Shown: positions 34,942-42,870 of the stretch, in pieces | Numbering within the stretch: position 1 is the stretch's first letter | Layout: the number at the start of each line of letters is the position of its first letter | The notes under the pieces: generated by a model | The model's input: only the letters and a program-made list of their open reading frames with translations | Told to the model about the DNA's origin: nothing | Database searches by the model: none | From: Gammaproteobacteria bacterium | GTDB lineage: Bacteria > Pseudomonadota > Gammaproteobacteria > Burkholderiales > Burkholderiaceae_B | Length of the DNA stretch: 44,198 nt | NCBI GenBank assembly: GCA_030832095.1 | Contig: JAURJT010000069.1 | Coordinates: 1-44,198 of the forward strand | Reading direction: 5' to 3' | Made by a program: the position numbers and the translations under genes

Positions 34942-35906
34942 TCGCATTTTTTGCTAAAAATTACGCACAGCTGGATTTTTTTCAGATGGCGCGCTTGCTG
35001 TCGCACGCGCTTCAGCAAGACGGGTTGGCGCAAGGAATCGAGGCCTCGCCAGAAGAGTGGGAGACTCGTCTGACCGAGGTGCTTAGAGTACGTCCAACCT
35101 TGTCTCTGGCCTTTCCAGAGCACGATCTTTCTAGTATCGAAAAACGCCGCGACGGAAAAATCCAAGTCGAGGCCGGTTTTTTTGGACTGTATGGCGTTAC
35201 ATCACCCTTGCCATACTTTTACACGGAAGGCCTGATGCAGGCCAGCCAACAAGGGCGAACCAGTGCGCGTGGCTTGTTAGACATGTTTCACTATGCTGCC
35301 TATCCGCTGTTGATCAAAGCATGGACTAGGCATCGTAATTTGACGGGGTTGCAGCAAGGTTTTACTGATCGTCAGCTTACCCGTCAGACCAGTTGGGTCG
35401 GGTTGGTGGGTCATGCGGCCCGTAAGCGTTTCGATCAATGGCCGCGAATCGTGCATCTTGCACCACTGCTGTCCACCGTTCATCGTTCAGCGAGTGGTTT
35501 GCAATCGCTGGTGAATTGCATCGTTCGCTCTGGCACGACCAAGGTCTACCCCTGTGCACCCACTCGCATGCGGGTTCCTGCGCGGGCGCGTTTATGCCTG
35601 GGGCGTGTTTCGCATCAGTTAGGGAGTCAGGCCGTTTTGGGAAACACCCTAATTGATCGTAGAAATAATGTTTCGATTGTTTTGCAAGGCCAAGTCACTG
35701 CTGATATCGAAGCGGTTGTTCCTGGCGGCAAGCTGTATCCGCTTTTGACACAGTCGTTGCAATTATTTGCGCTAGACAATTTACGCATTCGTTTTAAAGT
35801 TGAACGCCAACCAACCCCTCAACCGTTGGGTATGGCGAAATTAGGCTTGGGCGCCTCAATTGGGAAAGCAGGTCCAATCGGTGGTTTTTCATATTTTGTT
35901 AATTAA
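34905..35906 (+). CDS. tssG: T6SS baseplate protein TssG, copy 2
   Basis: A 333-residue TssG. LDFFQMARLLSHALQQDG, VRPTLSLAFPEHDLSSIEKR and GFFGLYGVTSPLPYFYTEGL are the conserved segments and align with copy 1. The C-terminal LGQVTADIEAVVPGGKLYPL-like region (GQVTADIEAVVPGGKLYPLL) also matches. The start lies inside tssF2 with a 37-base overlap. A 52-base gap with TAAGGAGA separates it from tssH. Confidence 0.95.
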   Translation: MAHLAGTGLDAVVAFFAKNYAQLDFFQMARLLSHALQQDGLAQGIEASPEEWETRLTEVLRVRPTLSLAFPEHDLSSIEKRRDGKIQVEAGFFGLYGVTSPLPYFYTEGLMQASQQGRTSARGLLDMFHYAAYPLLIKAWTRHRNLTGLQQGFTDRQLTRQTSWVGLVGHAARKRFDQWPRIVHLAPLLSTVHRSASGLQSLVNCIVRSGTTKVYPCAPTRMRVPARARLCLGRVSHQLGSQAVLGNTLIDRRNNVSIVLQGQVTADIEAVVPGGKLYPLLTQSLQLFALDNLRIRFKVERQPTPQPLGMAKLGLGASIGKAGPIGGFSYFVN

Positions 35907-35958
35907 TCCAGACAGACTGTGAGCTGGCTGGCTGTCGATTCGTCTTAAGGAGAATGCA

Positions 35959-38742
35959 ATGCAGGTAGTTGAATTTGCACCGCTAGTGAGCAGACTGAAC
36001 ACGAGTTGTCGTGGCGCCCTTGAAAATGCTGCCGGTACATGTTTAAGCCGCACGCATTATGAGATCACTGTTGAGCACTTGATGGCCCGTCTGCTTGAAG
36101 ATCCAATGGGTGATATTCAGCTGATCCTTAAACAAGCAGGAATCGATCCGGGGCGCGTGATGCGAGCGTTGGATCAAACCATCGAGTCTTTTAAGACGGG
36201 TAACGGTGGTAAGCCCCAATTTTCACCGCTGTTGCCTGAGCTGTTTGCTGATGGCTGGTTGATTGCCTCGGTTGAACTGTTTGAAAACCGTATTCGTTCG
36301 GGTGCGCTTTTTGCTGCCTTTATCTCGCGCTTGTCGTTTTACGGTATCGACTCGTACACCAAACTGCTTGACGGCCTGAACAAAGAAAAAGTGATGGGGC
36401 TCTTGGGCCAAGTCGCTTCAGCATCGCGCGAAGCTGGCGAGTCAGGCCCAATGGGCAACGAGACGGGCTCTGGGGCAGGCGCCGCCCCTCAAGGCGACAA
36501 AGCGGGTAGTGCGCTACAAAGATTTTGCGAAGACTTTACCGCCAAAGCTCGTGCCGGCAAGATTGATCCCGTGTTTGGACGTGACCCTGAAATCCGTCAG
36601 ATGGTTGATATCTTGGCGCGTCGCCGCAAAAACAATCCGATTTGTGTGGGTGATCCTGGTGTTGGTAAAACGGCCGTCATTGAAGGCTTGGCCGTACGCG
36701 TGATTGAAGGTGATGTCCCTGATATTCTGAAAGACGTCACTATTTTAGGGTTGGATATGGGGGCGTTAGAGGCTGGTGCAGGCGTCAAGGGTGAGTTTGA
36801 AAATCGCTTGCGTGGCGTGATCAACGAGATCAAAGCCTCGACCAAACCGATCTTATTGTTTATTGATGAGGCACACACGCTGATTGGCGCCGGTGGCGCT
36901 GCGGGAACCAACGATGCAGCAAATCTTCTGAAACCCGCGCTCGCACGTGGTGAGTTGCGTACGATTGCCGCAACCACCTGGAGCGAGTACAAAAAATATT
37001 TTGAAAAAGACCCTGCGCTCGCACGTCGTTTTGAATTGGTGAAACTTGACGAGCCCTCGGTCGAAATGACCGTGCAGATTTTGCGCGGCTTGAAATCGCG
37101 CTACGAAGAAGTGCATCAAGTGATCGTGCGCGACGATGCCTTGCATGCAGCGGCAGAACTGTCGCATCGCTATATTACGGGTCGGCAGTTACCCGATAAA
37201 GCCATCGATTTGTTTGATACCGCTTGTGCGCGTATCAAAGTGAATTTGTCGTCAAAGCCAGATTTTATTGAAGACCGTGAACGTAAGTTGCAAATGCTTG
37301 AGCGCGAAAAGCTGGGTTTATTACGTGATCAGGATAACGGTGTCGGTGTTGATCTCGAACGTTTAGCTGCGATTGCTACAGAACAAGCGAGTATCACCGA
37401 GACGTTAGTTGGTTTGCAGGCGCGTTTTGACAAAGAGTTGCAGGCGGCACGTACGGTAGTCAGTTTGCGTCAAGAACGTGCGCAGTTAAAAAAGGGGCAA
37501 GCGGCGCAAGCCTCTGCCGCTGCAGCGGGCGCGACCCCAGTGCCTGCCACAACCACAGCGGATGGTGTCGCGGCACCAGCGAGCACTTCAGGTGATGCTG
37601 CAACGGCGACTGTCACTCCCGCAGCAAATGAACAAACTGCAGCGCCACGCACGCTCGGCCAAGTTGAGCAAGAGGTTCACGAAGCTGAGGCTGTGCTCAC
37701 TGACTTACAGAGTAAAGAAAAGCTCGTCTTTATCGAGGTGGCGCCCGATACGATCGCCAAGGTCGTATCAGACCGTACCGGCGTGCCCTTGGGCAAAATG
37801 ATGCGTGATCATGCCGCGAGTGCGTTGGCGCTTGAGCAGTCTTTAGAGGCCAGAATTAAAGGTCAAAATCACGCGATTGCTGCGATCTCTGAAGTGTTGA
37901 AGTCGGCAAGCTCGGGCTTGCGTGACCCAGACCAACCAATGGGTGTGTTTTTGCTGGCGGGCCCCTCGGGTACCGGCAAAACCGAAACGGCGTTGTCGGT
38001 GGCGGACATGATGTTTGGTGGCGAGCAGTCGATTGTCACGATCAACATGAGTGAGTTCCAAGAGAAGCATACCGTGAGCCGTTTAGTGGGTTCTCCTCCG
38101 GGCTATGTTGGGTATGGTGAGGGCGGTGTGCTGACCGAAGCGGTGCGTCAGCGTCCCTACACAGTTGTGCTGCTTGATGAAGTTGAAAAAGCGCACCTTG
38201 ATGTGGTGAATTTGTTTTACCAAGTGTTTGACAAAGGGATTTTGTCCGACGGTGAAGGGCGTGAAATTAACTTTAGAAATACAGTTGTATTTTTGACGTC
38301 AAATCTAGCCCTAGATGTCATCACTGAATTGTGTTCTGGGGATGAACGCCCTGATCCCTCGGTGGTGATGGCGGCAGTGCGCCCCATCTTGTCAAATCAT
38401 TTCAAGCCTGCGTTGTTGGCGCGCATGACGGTGATACCGTTCTACACCTTACCCAAAGACGCGCTGCGTGGCATTGTTGATCTGAAGCTTAAGAAGGTCA
38501 TCAATCGTATGGCTGCAAACAACAAGATTGCGCTTGAAATTACTACGCCTGCACGTGAGGCCGTGACAGCGCGTTGTACCGAGGTTGAAACTGGCGCGCG
38601 TAACATCGACTTTATCTTAAAGGGTACGGTTTTGCCTCTGCTTTCAAATAGTCTGCTCGAAAGCATGGCAAAAAATACCAACCCCTCGAAAGCGAAATTG
38701 GATGTTGACGCCGCCGGCGAATTCGTCGCGACTTTTTCTTAA
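35959..38742 (+). CDS. tssH: T6SS sheath-recycling ATPase TssH (ClpV)
   Basis: A 927-residue ClpV-type AAA+ ATPase that disassembles the contracted sheath. A Clp N-domain (about 1-160) is followed by AAA module 1 with Walker A GDPGVGKT (231-238) and LFIDEAHTLIGAGG, then the coiled-coil middle region, then AAA module 2 with GPSGTGKT (668-675) and VVLLDEVEKAH. The start LVSRLNTSCRGALENAAGTC is typical for ClpV rather than ClpB. Residues ~513-563 are an Ala/Thr/Pro-rich, low-complexity linker inside the middle region, which most ClpV proteins lack or have shorter. A good Shine-Dalgarno (AAGGAGA) precedes the ATG. Confidence 0.97.
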   Translation: MQVVEFAPLVSRLNTSCRGALENAAGTCLSRTHYEITVEHLMARLLEDPMGDIQLILKQAGIDPGRVMRALDQTIESFKTGNGGKPQFSPLLPELFADGWLIASVELFENRIRSGALFAAFISRLSFYGIDSYTKLLDGLNKEKVMGLLGQVASASREAGESGPMGNETGSGAGAAPQGDKAGSALQRFCEDFTAKARAGKIDPVFGRDPEIRQMVDILARRRKNNPICVGDPGVGKTAVIEGLAVRVIEGDVPDILKDVTILGLDMGALEAGAGVKGEFENRLRGVINEIKASTKPILLFIDEAHTLIGAGGAAGTNDAANLLKPALARGELRTIAATTWSEYKKYFEKDPALARRFELVKLDEPSVEMTVQILRGLKSRYEEVHQVIVRDDALHAAAELSHRYITGRQLPDKAIDLFDTACARIKVNLSSKPDFIEDRERKLQMLEREKLGLLRDQDNGVGVDLERLAAIATEQASITETLVGLQARFDKELQAARTVVSLRQERAQLKKGQAAQASAAAAGATPVPATTTADGVAAPASTSGDAATATVTPAANEQTAAPRTLGQVEQEVHEAEAVLTDLQSKEKLVFIEVAPDTIAKVVSDRTGVPLGKMMRDHAASALALEQSLEARIKGQNHAIAAISEVLKSASSGLRDPDQPMGVFLLAGPSGTGKTETALSVADMMFGGEQSIVTINMSEFQEKHTVSRLVGSPPGYVGYGEGGVLTEAVRQRPYTVVLLDEVEKAHLDVVNLFYQVFDKGILSDGEGREINFRNTVVFLTSNLALDVITELCSGDERPDPSVVMAAVRPILSNHFKPALLARMTVIPFYTLPKDALRGIVDLKLKKVINRMAANNKIALEITTPAREAVTARCTEVETGARNIDFILKGTVLPLLSNSLLESMAKNTNPSKAKLDVDAAGEFVATFS

Positions 38743-38751
38743 GGACGAGAC

Positions 38752-39546
38752 ATGGCAGACAAATGCGCGTGGGTGATTGCGTGGGGTGAGGGGGTAGATC
38801 CGGCCGCTCAGATCATTGCAGGCGCCGCTCGACAATACGGCCTGAATGTGAAGGGGCAGCACTGGCCTGAAAAAGAAAAGCAGGCCTGGCTGGCGTCGGC
38901 CAAAGAGGCGGCCGATGCGCAGACTGCTGTCATCCTTCTTGTGACGACGCATGCTGTGTATGCGCAACCCGAGAATCGGCGTGCCTTAGCGTTGTTTCGT
39001 TTGCGGCTGCAAAGTTTGTTAAATCGACAGGTCGATGGTGTCGTTCTGCTGCAAGGCCCGCCCCCTGCTGAGCCTTCGCCTGAGTTGTTTGGTACCGCGG
39101 TGTTAGGTGATTGGATGGTGGTGGGGCCAACCGACAAGTGGGTTGCGCGAGCTGTGGCACGGGCGCACGCACCAAGCAAGTTGTCGTTGCCCTTGCGACT
39201 CTCTGTCTATGCCGAAGAGCGTTTGGGGGTTTGGCTTGAGTTGCGCCCTCGCACAACCGAACCGGTGCAGGGTTTCATTGCAGGGGTATCAGGCACCGGA
39301 GCCGACATTACCTTTCATGCGGTCGGCCTCAGCGGGCGCTTGCCTGACAAATCAGTGAACGAATACGAGCTGCGTGGGCTTAAGTTTGAGACTGAAGGTG
39401 TTGCCTTTAACGCCTGGGGCTTGCAAAACACGATCACACCAGAACAAAGTTATTTTATTCGTCTAGAGGGTGAGCCTGATGTATTAGCGTTTGGCGCCTT
39501 ACCTGGCGGCGAAATTTCGGAGCTTGAATTTGTTAGATTGGCTTGA
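38752..39546 (+). CDS. T6SS-locus protein of unknown function
   Basis: A 264-residue protein I do not recognise. Residues ~1-105 look like an alpha/beta fold (CAWVIAWGEGVD, AQTAVILLVTTHAVYAQP, VDGVVLLQGPPPAEPSP), perhaps TIR- or flavodoxin-like, though no diagnostic residues can be named. Residues ~140-264 look beta-rich (LGVWLELRPRTTEPVQGFI, AGVSGTGADITFHAVGLSGR). No signal peptide or membrane segment is seen. It starts nine bases after tssH with AAGGACGAG upstream, and its end overlaps the next gene, so it belongs to the operon. It is likely a chaperone or adaptor for spike loading, judged only by position. Confidence 0.7.
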   Translation: MADKCAWVIAWGEGVDPAAQIIAGAARQYGLNVKGQHWPEKEKQAWLASAKEAADAQTAVILLVTTHAVYAQPENRRALALFRLRLQSLLNRQVDGVVLLQGPPPAEPSPELFGTAVLGDWMVVGPTDKWVARAVARAHAPSKLSLPLRLSVYAEERLGVWLELRPRTTEPVQGFIAGVSGTGADITFHAVGLSGRLPDKSVNEYELRGLKFETEGVAFNAWGLQNTITPEQSYFIRLEGEPDVLAFGALPGGEISELEFVRLA

Positions 39547-40606
39547 AGGCCCGGCAGTTGCTGCAACGTTACGCCGAGTGAAAGAGCTGGGTGCGCCGGT
39601 GGTTGGCCTGCGCATGCGCAATGCAGATTGCAGCGGCGAGCAGTTGAGCAGAATCATTCTGGCGCAGGCTGAATTTGAAGATGTAAAGTTTGATGGCGCT
39701 AACTTAGACAACGCCGTGTTTACAGATGCAAAAATGAACCGTGTTAGTTTTTCTGGGGCGAGCTTGAATCAGACAAAGTTTTTTAAGACTCAATTTAGGG
39801 ACTGCAGTGCGAGAAAGGTTCAAGGGTTTCGTTTATCCATTTTGCATAGCGAGTTAGATGGCTTTGATGCGCAAGACGGGCAATTTACTGAGGCACGATT
39901 TGTTGAAAGCACGTTTAGAGGGGTGAATCTAAGTCGAAGCAACCTCGATACTGCAGTGCTAGTTGATACGACTCATGATCAAACCGATTTTTCGAACGCC
40001 ATGCTTGAACAAACTTGCTTGTACGCGCTTGACCTACGAACGTGTCAGTTTAAGGGGGTACGGGGTCGGCGAATTGTCTTGGCGTCGTCGCGTCTTGATG
40101 GTGTTGACTTGAAAAATGTCTACATGCCGCAAGCTCAATGTAGTGAGACAAGTTTTGAACAAACCGAGTTTGCTGGGGCTGATCTTAGTGGTGCTAATTT
40201 TGTAGATACAAATTTCACAAACGCCAAATTGCAAAAGGCGCAACTGACATTGGCCGCGTTTGTGCGAGCCAAATTAAGCGGTGCCAATCTTGAGGGTGCG
40301 GTGCTCGACAAGGCAAGGCTCGTGAAGTGTGACGTCACTGGAGCCTTGCTTAAAGATATCCATGCAAAAAGATCAGTCTGGCATTTGTCGAACTTAACAA
40401 ATAGTGACTTTACAGCAGCTGTTCTGGATGGCTCAGACATGATCGGGGCGAATTTGCAAGGAGCCGATTTTCGTCAGGCGTCTATGGTGGGTGTCAAGTT
40501 AGATCTGACCAAGCAAGAAGAGTTGAAAATTGATAAGGATAGCCTTGCTGTCAGCAGCCCCAAGGATCCTGGCTATGCAGCCTTTGTGATGCAAAGTACA
40601 TTGTAG
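39530..40606 (+). CDS. Pentapeptide-repeat protein of the T6SS locus
   Basis: About 358 residues, mostly A(D/N)LXX-type pentapeptide repeats forming a right-handed square beta-helix: FDGANLDNAVF, FSGASLNQTKF, FAGADLSGANF, LSGANLEGAVL, MIGANLQGADF. I place the start at a TTG (39530) with GGAG seven bases upstream; an earlier in-frame TTG at 39491 is possible. Either way the start overlaps the previous gene. In many T6SS spike loci a pentapeptide protein travels with DUF2169 and DUF3540 genes, thought to act in loading PAAR-like cargo. No signal peptide. The C-terminal KDPGYAAFVMQSTL is non-repeat. Confidence 0.88.
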   Translation: MLDWLEGPAVAATLRRVKELGAPVVGLRMRNADCSGEQLSRIILAQAEFEDVKFDGANLDNAVFTDAKMNRVSFSGASLNQTKFFKTQFRDCSARKVQGFRLSILHSELDGFDAQDGQFTEARFVESTFRGVNLSRSNLDTAVLVDTTHDQTDFSNAMLEQTCLYALDLRTCQFKGVRGRRIVLASSRLDGVDLKNVYMPQAQCSETSFEQTEFAGADLSGANFVDTNFTNAKLQKAQLTLAAFVRAKLSGANLEGAVLDKARLVKCDVTGALLKDIHAKRSVWHLSNLTNSDFTAAVLDGSDMIGANLQGADFRQASMVGVKLDLTKQEELKIDKDSLAVSSPKDPGYAAFVMQSTL

Positions 40607-40640
40607 TTTTGCTTATGGTTCTTATTGAGGGAGACTTCTG

Positions 40641-41216
40641 ATGGATTTCGCTGATATTTCTAAACTCGCAGCGACCGAATGCGCCGTGACTTTGATTCAG
40701 TCAATGGTGATTACTCAAGAGCCGCTTCGTTTGCAGAGCGGAACGGTAGCGCGTTGCGCTGCGAGCTGTTTGATCAGGCCTCAAGTGGGCGATCGCGTGT
40801 TGTGCGCAATACCAGGTAACGGTGAGGTCGCATCGATTTTGATGGTGATTGAGCGTTTTGAGCCTGAACAACCCTTGGTGATGGAGTCAAGTTCAGCTCT
40901 TGAAATGCGTTTTCCGCAGATGAGCGTGCTGAGCGAGCGCATTGAAGTAATCGCCGAGCACGTTGAAGTCAACGTGGGGGTGTTGAAACGCATCGCCGAT
41001 CGTGTCGATGAGACGGTTGAGTATTTGTCACAAACAATTGGCACCTTTTTTATGCGAGCGAAACGTAGCATTCGCAGAGTGGATGAGTTAGACGAAACCC
41101 GCGCAGGACACCTAAGGCTTGAAAGTCCGGCACTCGTTGAGGTGCATGGCGCTGTGACTGCAGTCAGCGCAGAGAAACTGATTAGGTTGCAGGGCAAGCA
41201 AATTCACATGGGGTAA
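40641..41216 (+). CDS. DUF3540 family T6SS accessory protein
   Basis: A 191-residue protein matching the DUF3540 pattern: an N-terminal beta-domain with SGTVARCAASCLIRPQVGDR, VLCAIPGNGEV and ASILMVIERFEPEQPLV, followed by repetitive beta-strand sequence to the C-terminus (ALVEVHGAVTAVSAEKLIRL). DUF3540 proteins are found beside VgrG and PAAR-like genes and resemble an OB-fold plus short beta-helix, like a miniature spike. Three bases separate it from vgrG. The family assignment is from recall; confidence in T6SS involvement is higher than in the exact role. Confidence 0.8.
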   Translation: MDFADISKLAATECAVTLIQSMVITQEPLRLQSGTVARCAASCLIRPQVGDRVLCAIPGNGEVASILMVIERFEPEQPLVMESSSALEMRFPQMSVLSERIEVIAEHVEVNVGVLKRIADRVDETVEYLSQTIGTFFMRAKRSIRRVDELDETRAGHLRLESPALVEVHGAVTAVSAEKLIRLQGKQIHMG

Positions 41217-41219
41217 AGC

Positions 41220-42827
41220 ATGGCTGACTCAACACTTGGCTGGTACTCGCTCTCAACAAATTCGTCACAAGAGACGGGGTTTCAGGTCGCGGCGATGGAT
41301 GGGGTAGAGGCCCTGGGTGAGACCTACTATTTTGATCTTGATCTGGTGTCGCCTAACTTTAATCTTGACTTGTCCGAGTTGTTAGGGACGGGGGCTACGT
41401 TCGCGTTTTCACCTTGGGGCGCTGGTCTAAGATATTTTCATGGGGTCCTAACCCGCGTTGAGGCCGTTCGTGAAATTGACAACCGTTCGATGCTTTACCG
41501 CGCGCGGCTCGAGCCGTGGTTTGCGCAATTTAGACAATCGCAAACCAACATTGCATACATCAATGATGCGAATGGTTTGGCCTTGTCAGATCTCATTACC
41601 CAAGTCATGGATCGGCAGGGGTTTCAAAGTGGGTTTGACTATGCACTGCAGTTAAGTGCTCCTATTGCGCCACGAAAATTTGTCACGCAATATCACGAAA
41701 GTGATATGGATTTTCTGCGGCGGTGGCTTGAGTTTGAGGGAGCTTATTACTATTTTGATCAGGGAGATTCTGATGGAAGCGAAACGGTCGTTTTTGTTGA
41801 TGACATTTCGGCCTTGCCAACGGCTCCGATTGCCTTGCAATACCGTGGCGGTGCTGCAATCTCGACAGACCAATATTTAAGTGCTTTGCTCAGTTTTGGC
41901 GAAACACAAACTGGGGTGCCCCAGACTGCCTCGCTACAAAACTATAACTATCGCCGTGCGCAAGATCTTGTGGTGGCAACGGCGGATAACGCCAGCGCGG
42001 GTTGGGGCACCGTGATGGCGTATGGAGGCGATCTGCGCGATGAAGATCAGGCCAGCGCCTACGCTAATTTGCGGGCGCAAGCTCTTGGGGTTGATTGGCA
42101 GGTGTTTAGGGGAGAGTCTTACGTTTCACAGCTAGGTGCTGGCGCCACGATTTCGGTAAGCGGACATCCTCGCGATGCTTTAAATGCTAATTTTTTAGTG
42201 ACGAAGGTGCGTCACCGTGGTTCGCAAGCGGGCTTTGGTATCTCTGTTGGGGGTGGTCGAAAAGACGCCCCGATTGAACAAAGTTTTTATGTTGCTGAGT
42301 TCGAGGCTTTGGCTTCGAATACGCAATTTCGATTGCCGCTGACGACCCCAAGGCCGCGTATTTCAGGCTACCTGTTGGCTCAGATCGATGCTGAAGACGG
42401 CGGAGTCGCGTACATGGATGACTATGGGCGCTATAAGGTTTTGCTACCTTACGATTCGAGCGATCATGACCCAACCAAATCCTCGGCTTGGGTGAGGGTG
42501 GCAACGTCATTTCAGGGTCCGGGTAGCCCGGGCCAAACCGGCTTTCATTTTCCGTTGCTGCAGGGCACTGAGGTTGCTTTGGCATTTTTAGATGGCGATC
42601 TTGATCAGCCTATTATTGCCGGGGTATTGAACAATTCACTCATCCCGCAAAACGTGAATCAAAACAACCCTGCGATCAATCGTATCGTAAGTCAGTTAGG
42701 GCACGAATTACAGTTAGATGATTCGACAGCGACGCCAGCGATCCGCATGCAGAGCTCATCGGCGGCAGTGTCGGTGTTGATGGGCGCGTATGGAGGACAG
42801 ATTGGCGGCAGTACCGAGAGTTCGTAA
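41220..42827 (+). CDS. vgrG: T6SS spike protein VgrG (TssI)
   Basis: A 535-residue VgrG, forming the trimeric tip of the Hcp tube. The gp27-like part (about 1-360) has FHGVLTRVEAV, YRARLEPWFAQFRQSQTN and the diagnostic TQYHESDMDFLRRWLEFEGA. The gp5-like OB-fold follows with GRYKVLLPYDSSDHDP, SSAWVRVATSFQGPGSPGQT, FHFPLLQGTEVALAFLDGDL and QPIIAGVLNN. The protein ends about 55 residues later (GHELQLDDSTATPAIRMQSS, VSVLMGAY), so the C-terminal needle is almost absent. A separate beta-helix-like protein is encoded 43 bases downstream. A perfect 12-base palindrome, CAGGCTAGCCTG, lies at 42832-42843 in that gap. Confidence 0.96.
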   Translation: MADSTLGWYSLSTNSSQETGFQVAAMDGVEALGETYYFDLDLVSPNFNLDLSELLGTGATFAFSPWGAGLRYFHGVLTRVEAVREIDNRSMLYRARLEPWFAQFRQSQTNIAYINDANGLALSDLITQVMDRQGFQSGFDYALQLSAPIAPRKFVTQYHESDMDFLRRWLEFEGAYYYFDQGDSDGSETVVFVDDISALPTAPIALQYRGGAAISTDQYLSALLSFGETQTGVPQTASLQNYNYRRAQDLVVATADNASAGWGTVMAYGGDLRDEDQASAYANLRAQALGVDWQVFRGESYVSQLGAGATISVSGHPRDALNANFLVTKVRHRGSQAGFGISVGGGRKDAPIEQSFYVAEFEALASNTQFRLPLTTPRPRISGYLLAQIDAEDGGVAYMDDYGRYKVLLPYDSSDHDPTKSSAWVRVATSFQGPGSPGQTGFHFPLLQGTEVALAFLDGDLDQPIIAGVLNNSLIPQNVNQNNPAINRIVSQLGHELQLDDSTATPAIRMQSSSAAVSVLMGAYGGQIGGSTESS

Positions 42828-42870
42828 CTCGCAGGCTAGCCTGTGTTGGACAGTAGGTTAAGGGGATTTT

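Noticed and set aside
36597..36992. 131-residue open frame antisense to tssH
   Set aside because: Mirrors the conserved ClpV Walker region and has no independent support.
42828..42870. Frameshift splitting a single vgrG
   Set aside because: A stop, a 43-base gap, a good Shine-Dalgarno and a fresh helical N-terminus in the next gene argue for two separate genes.
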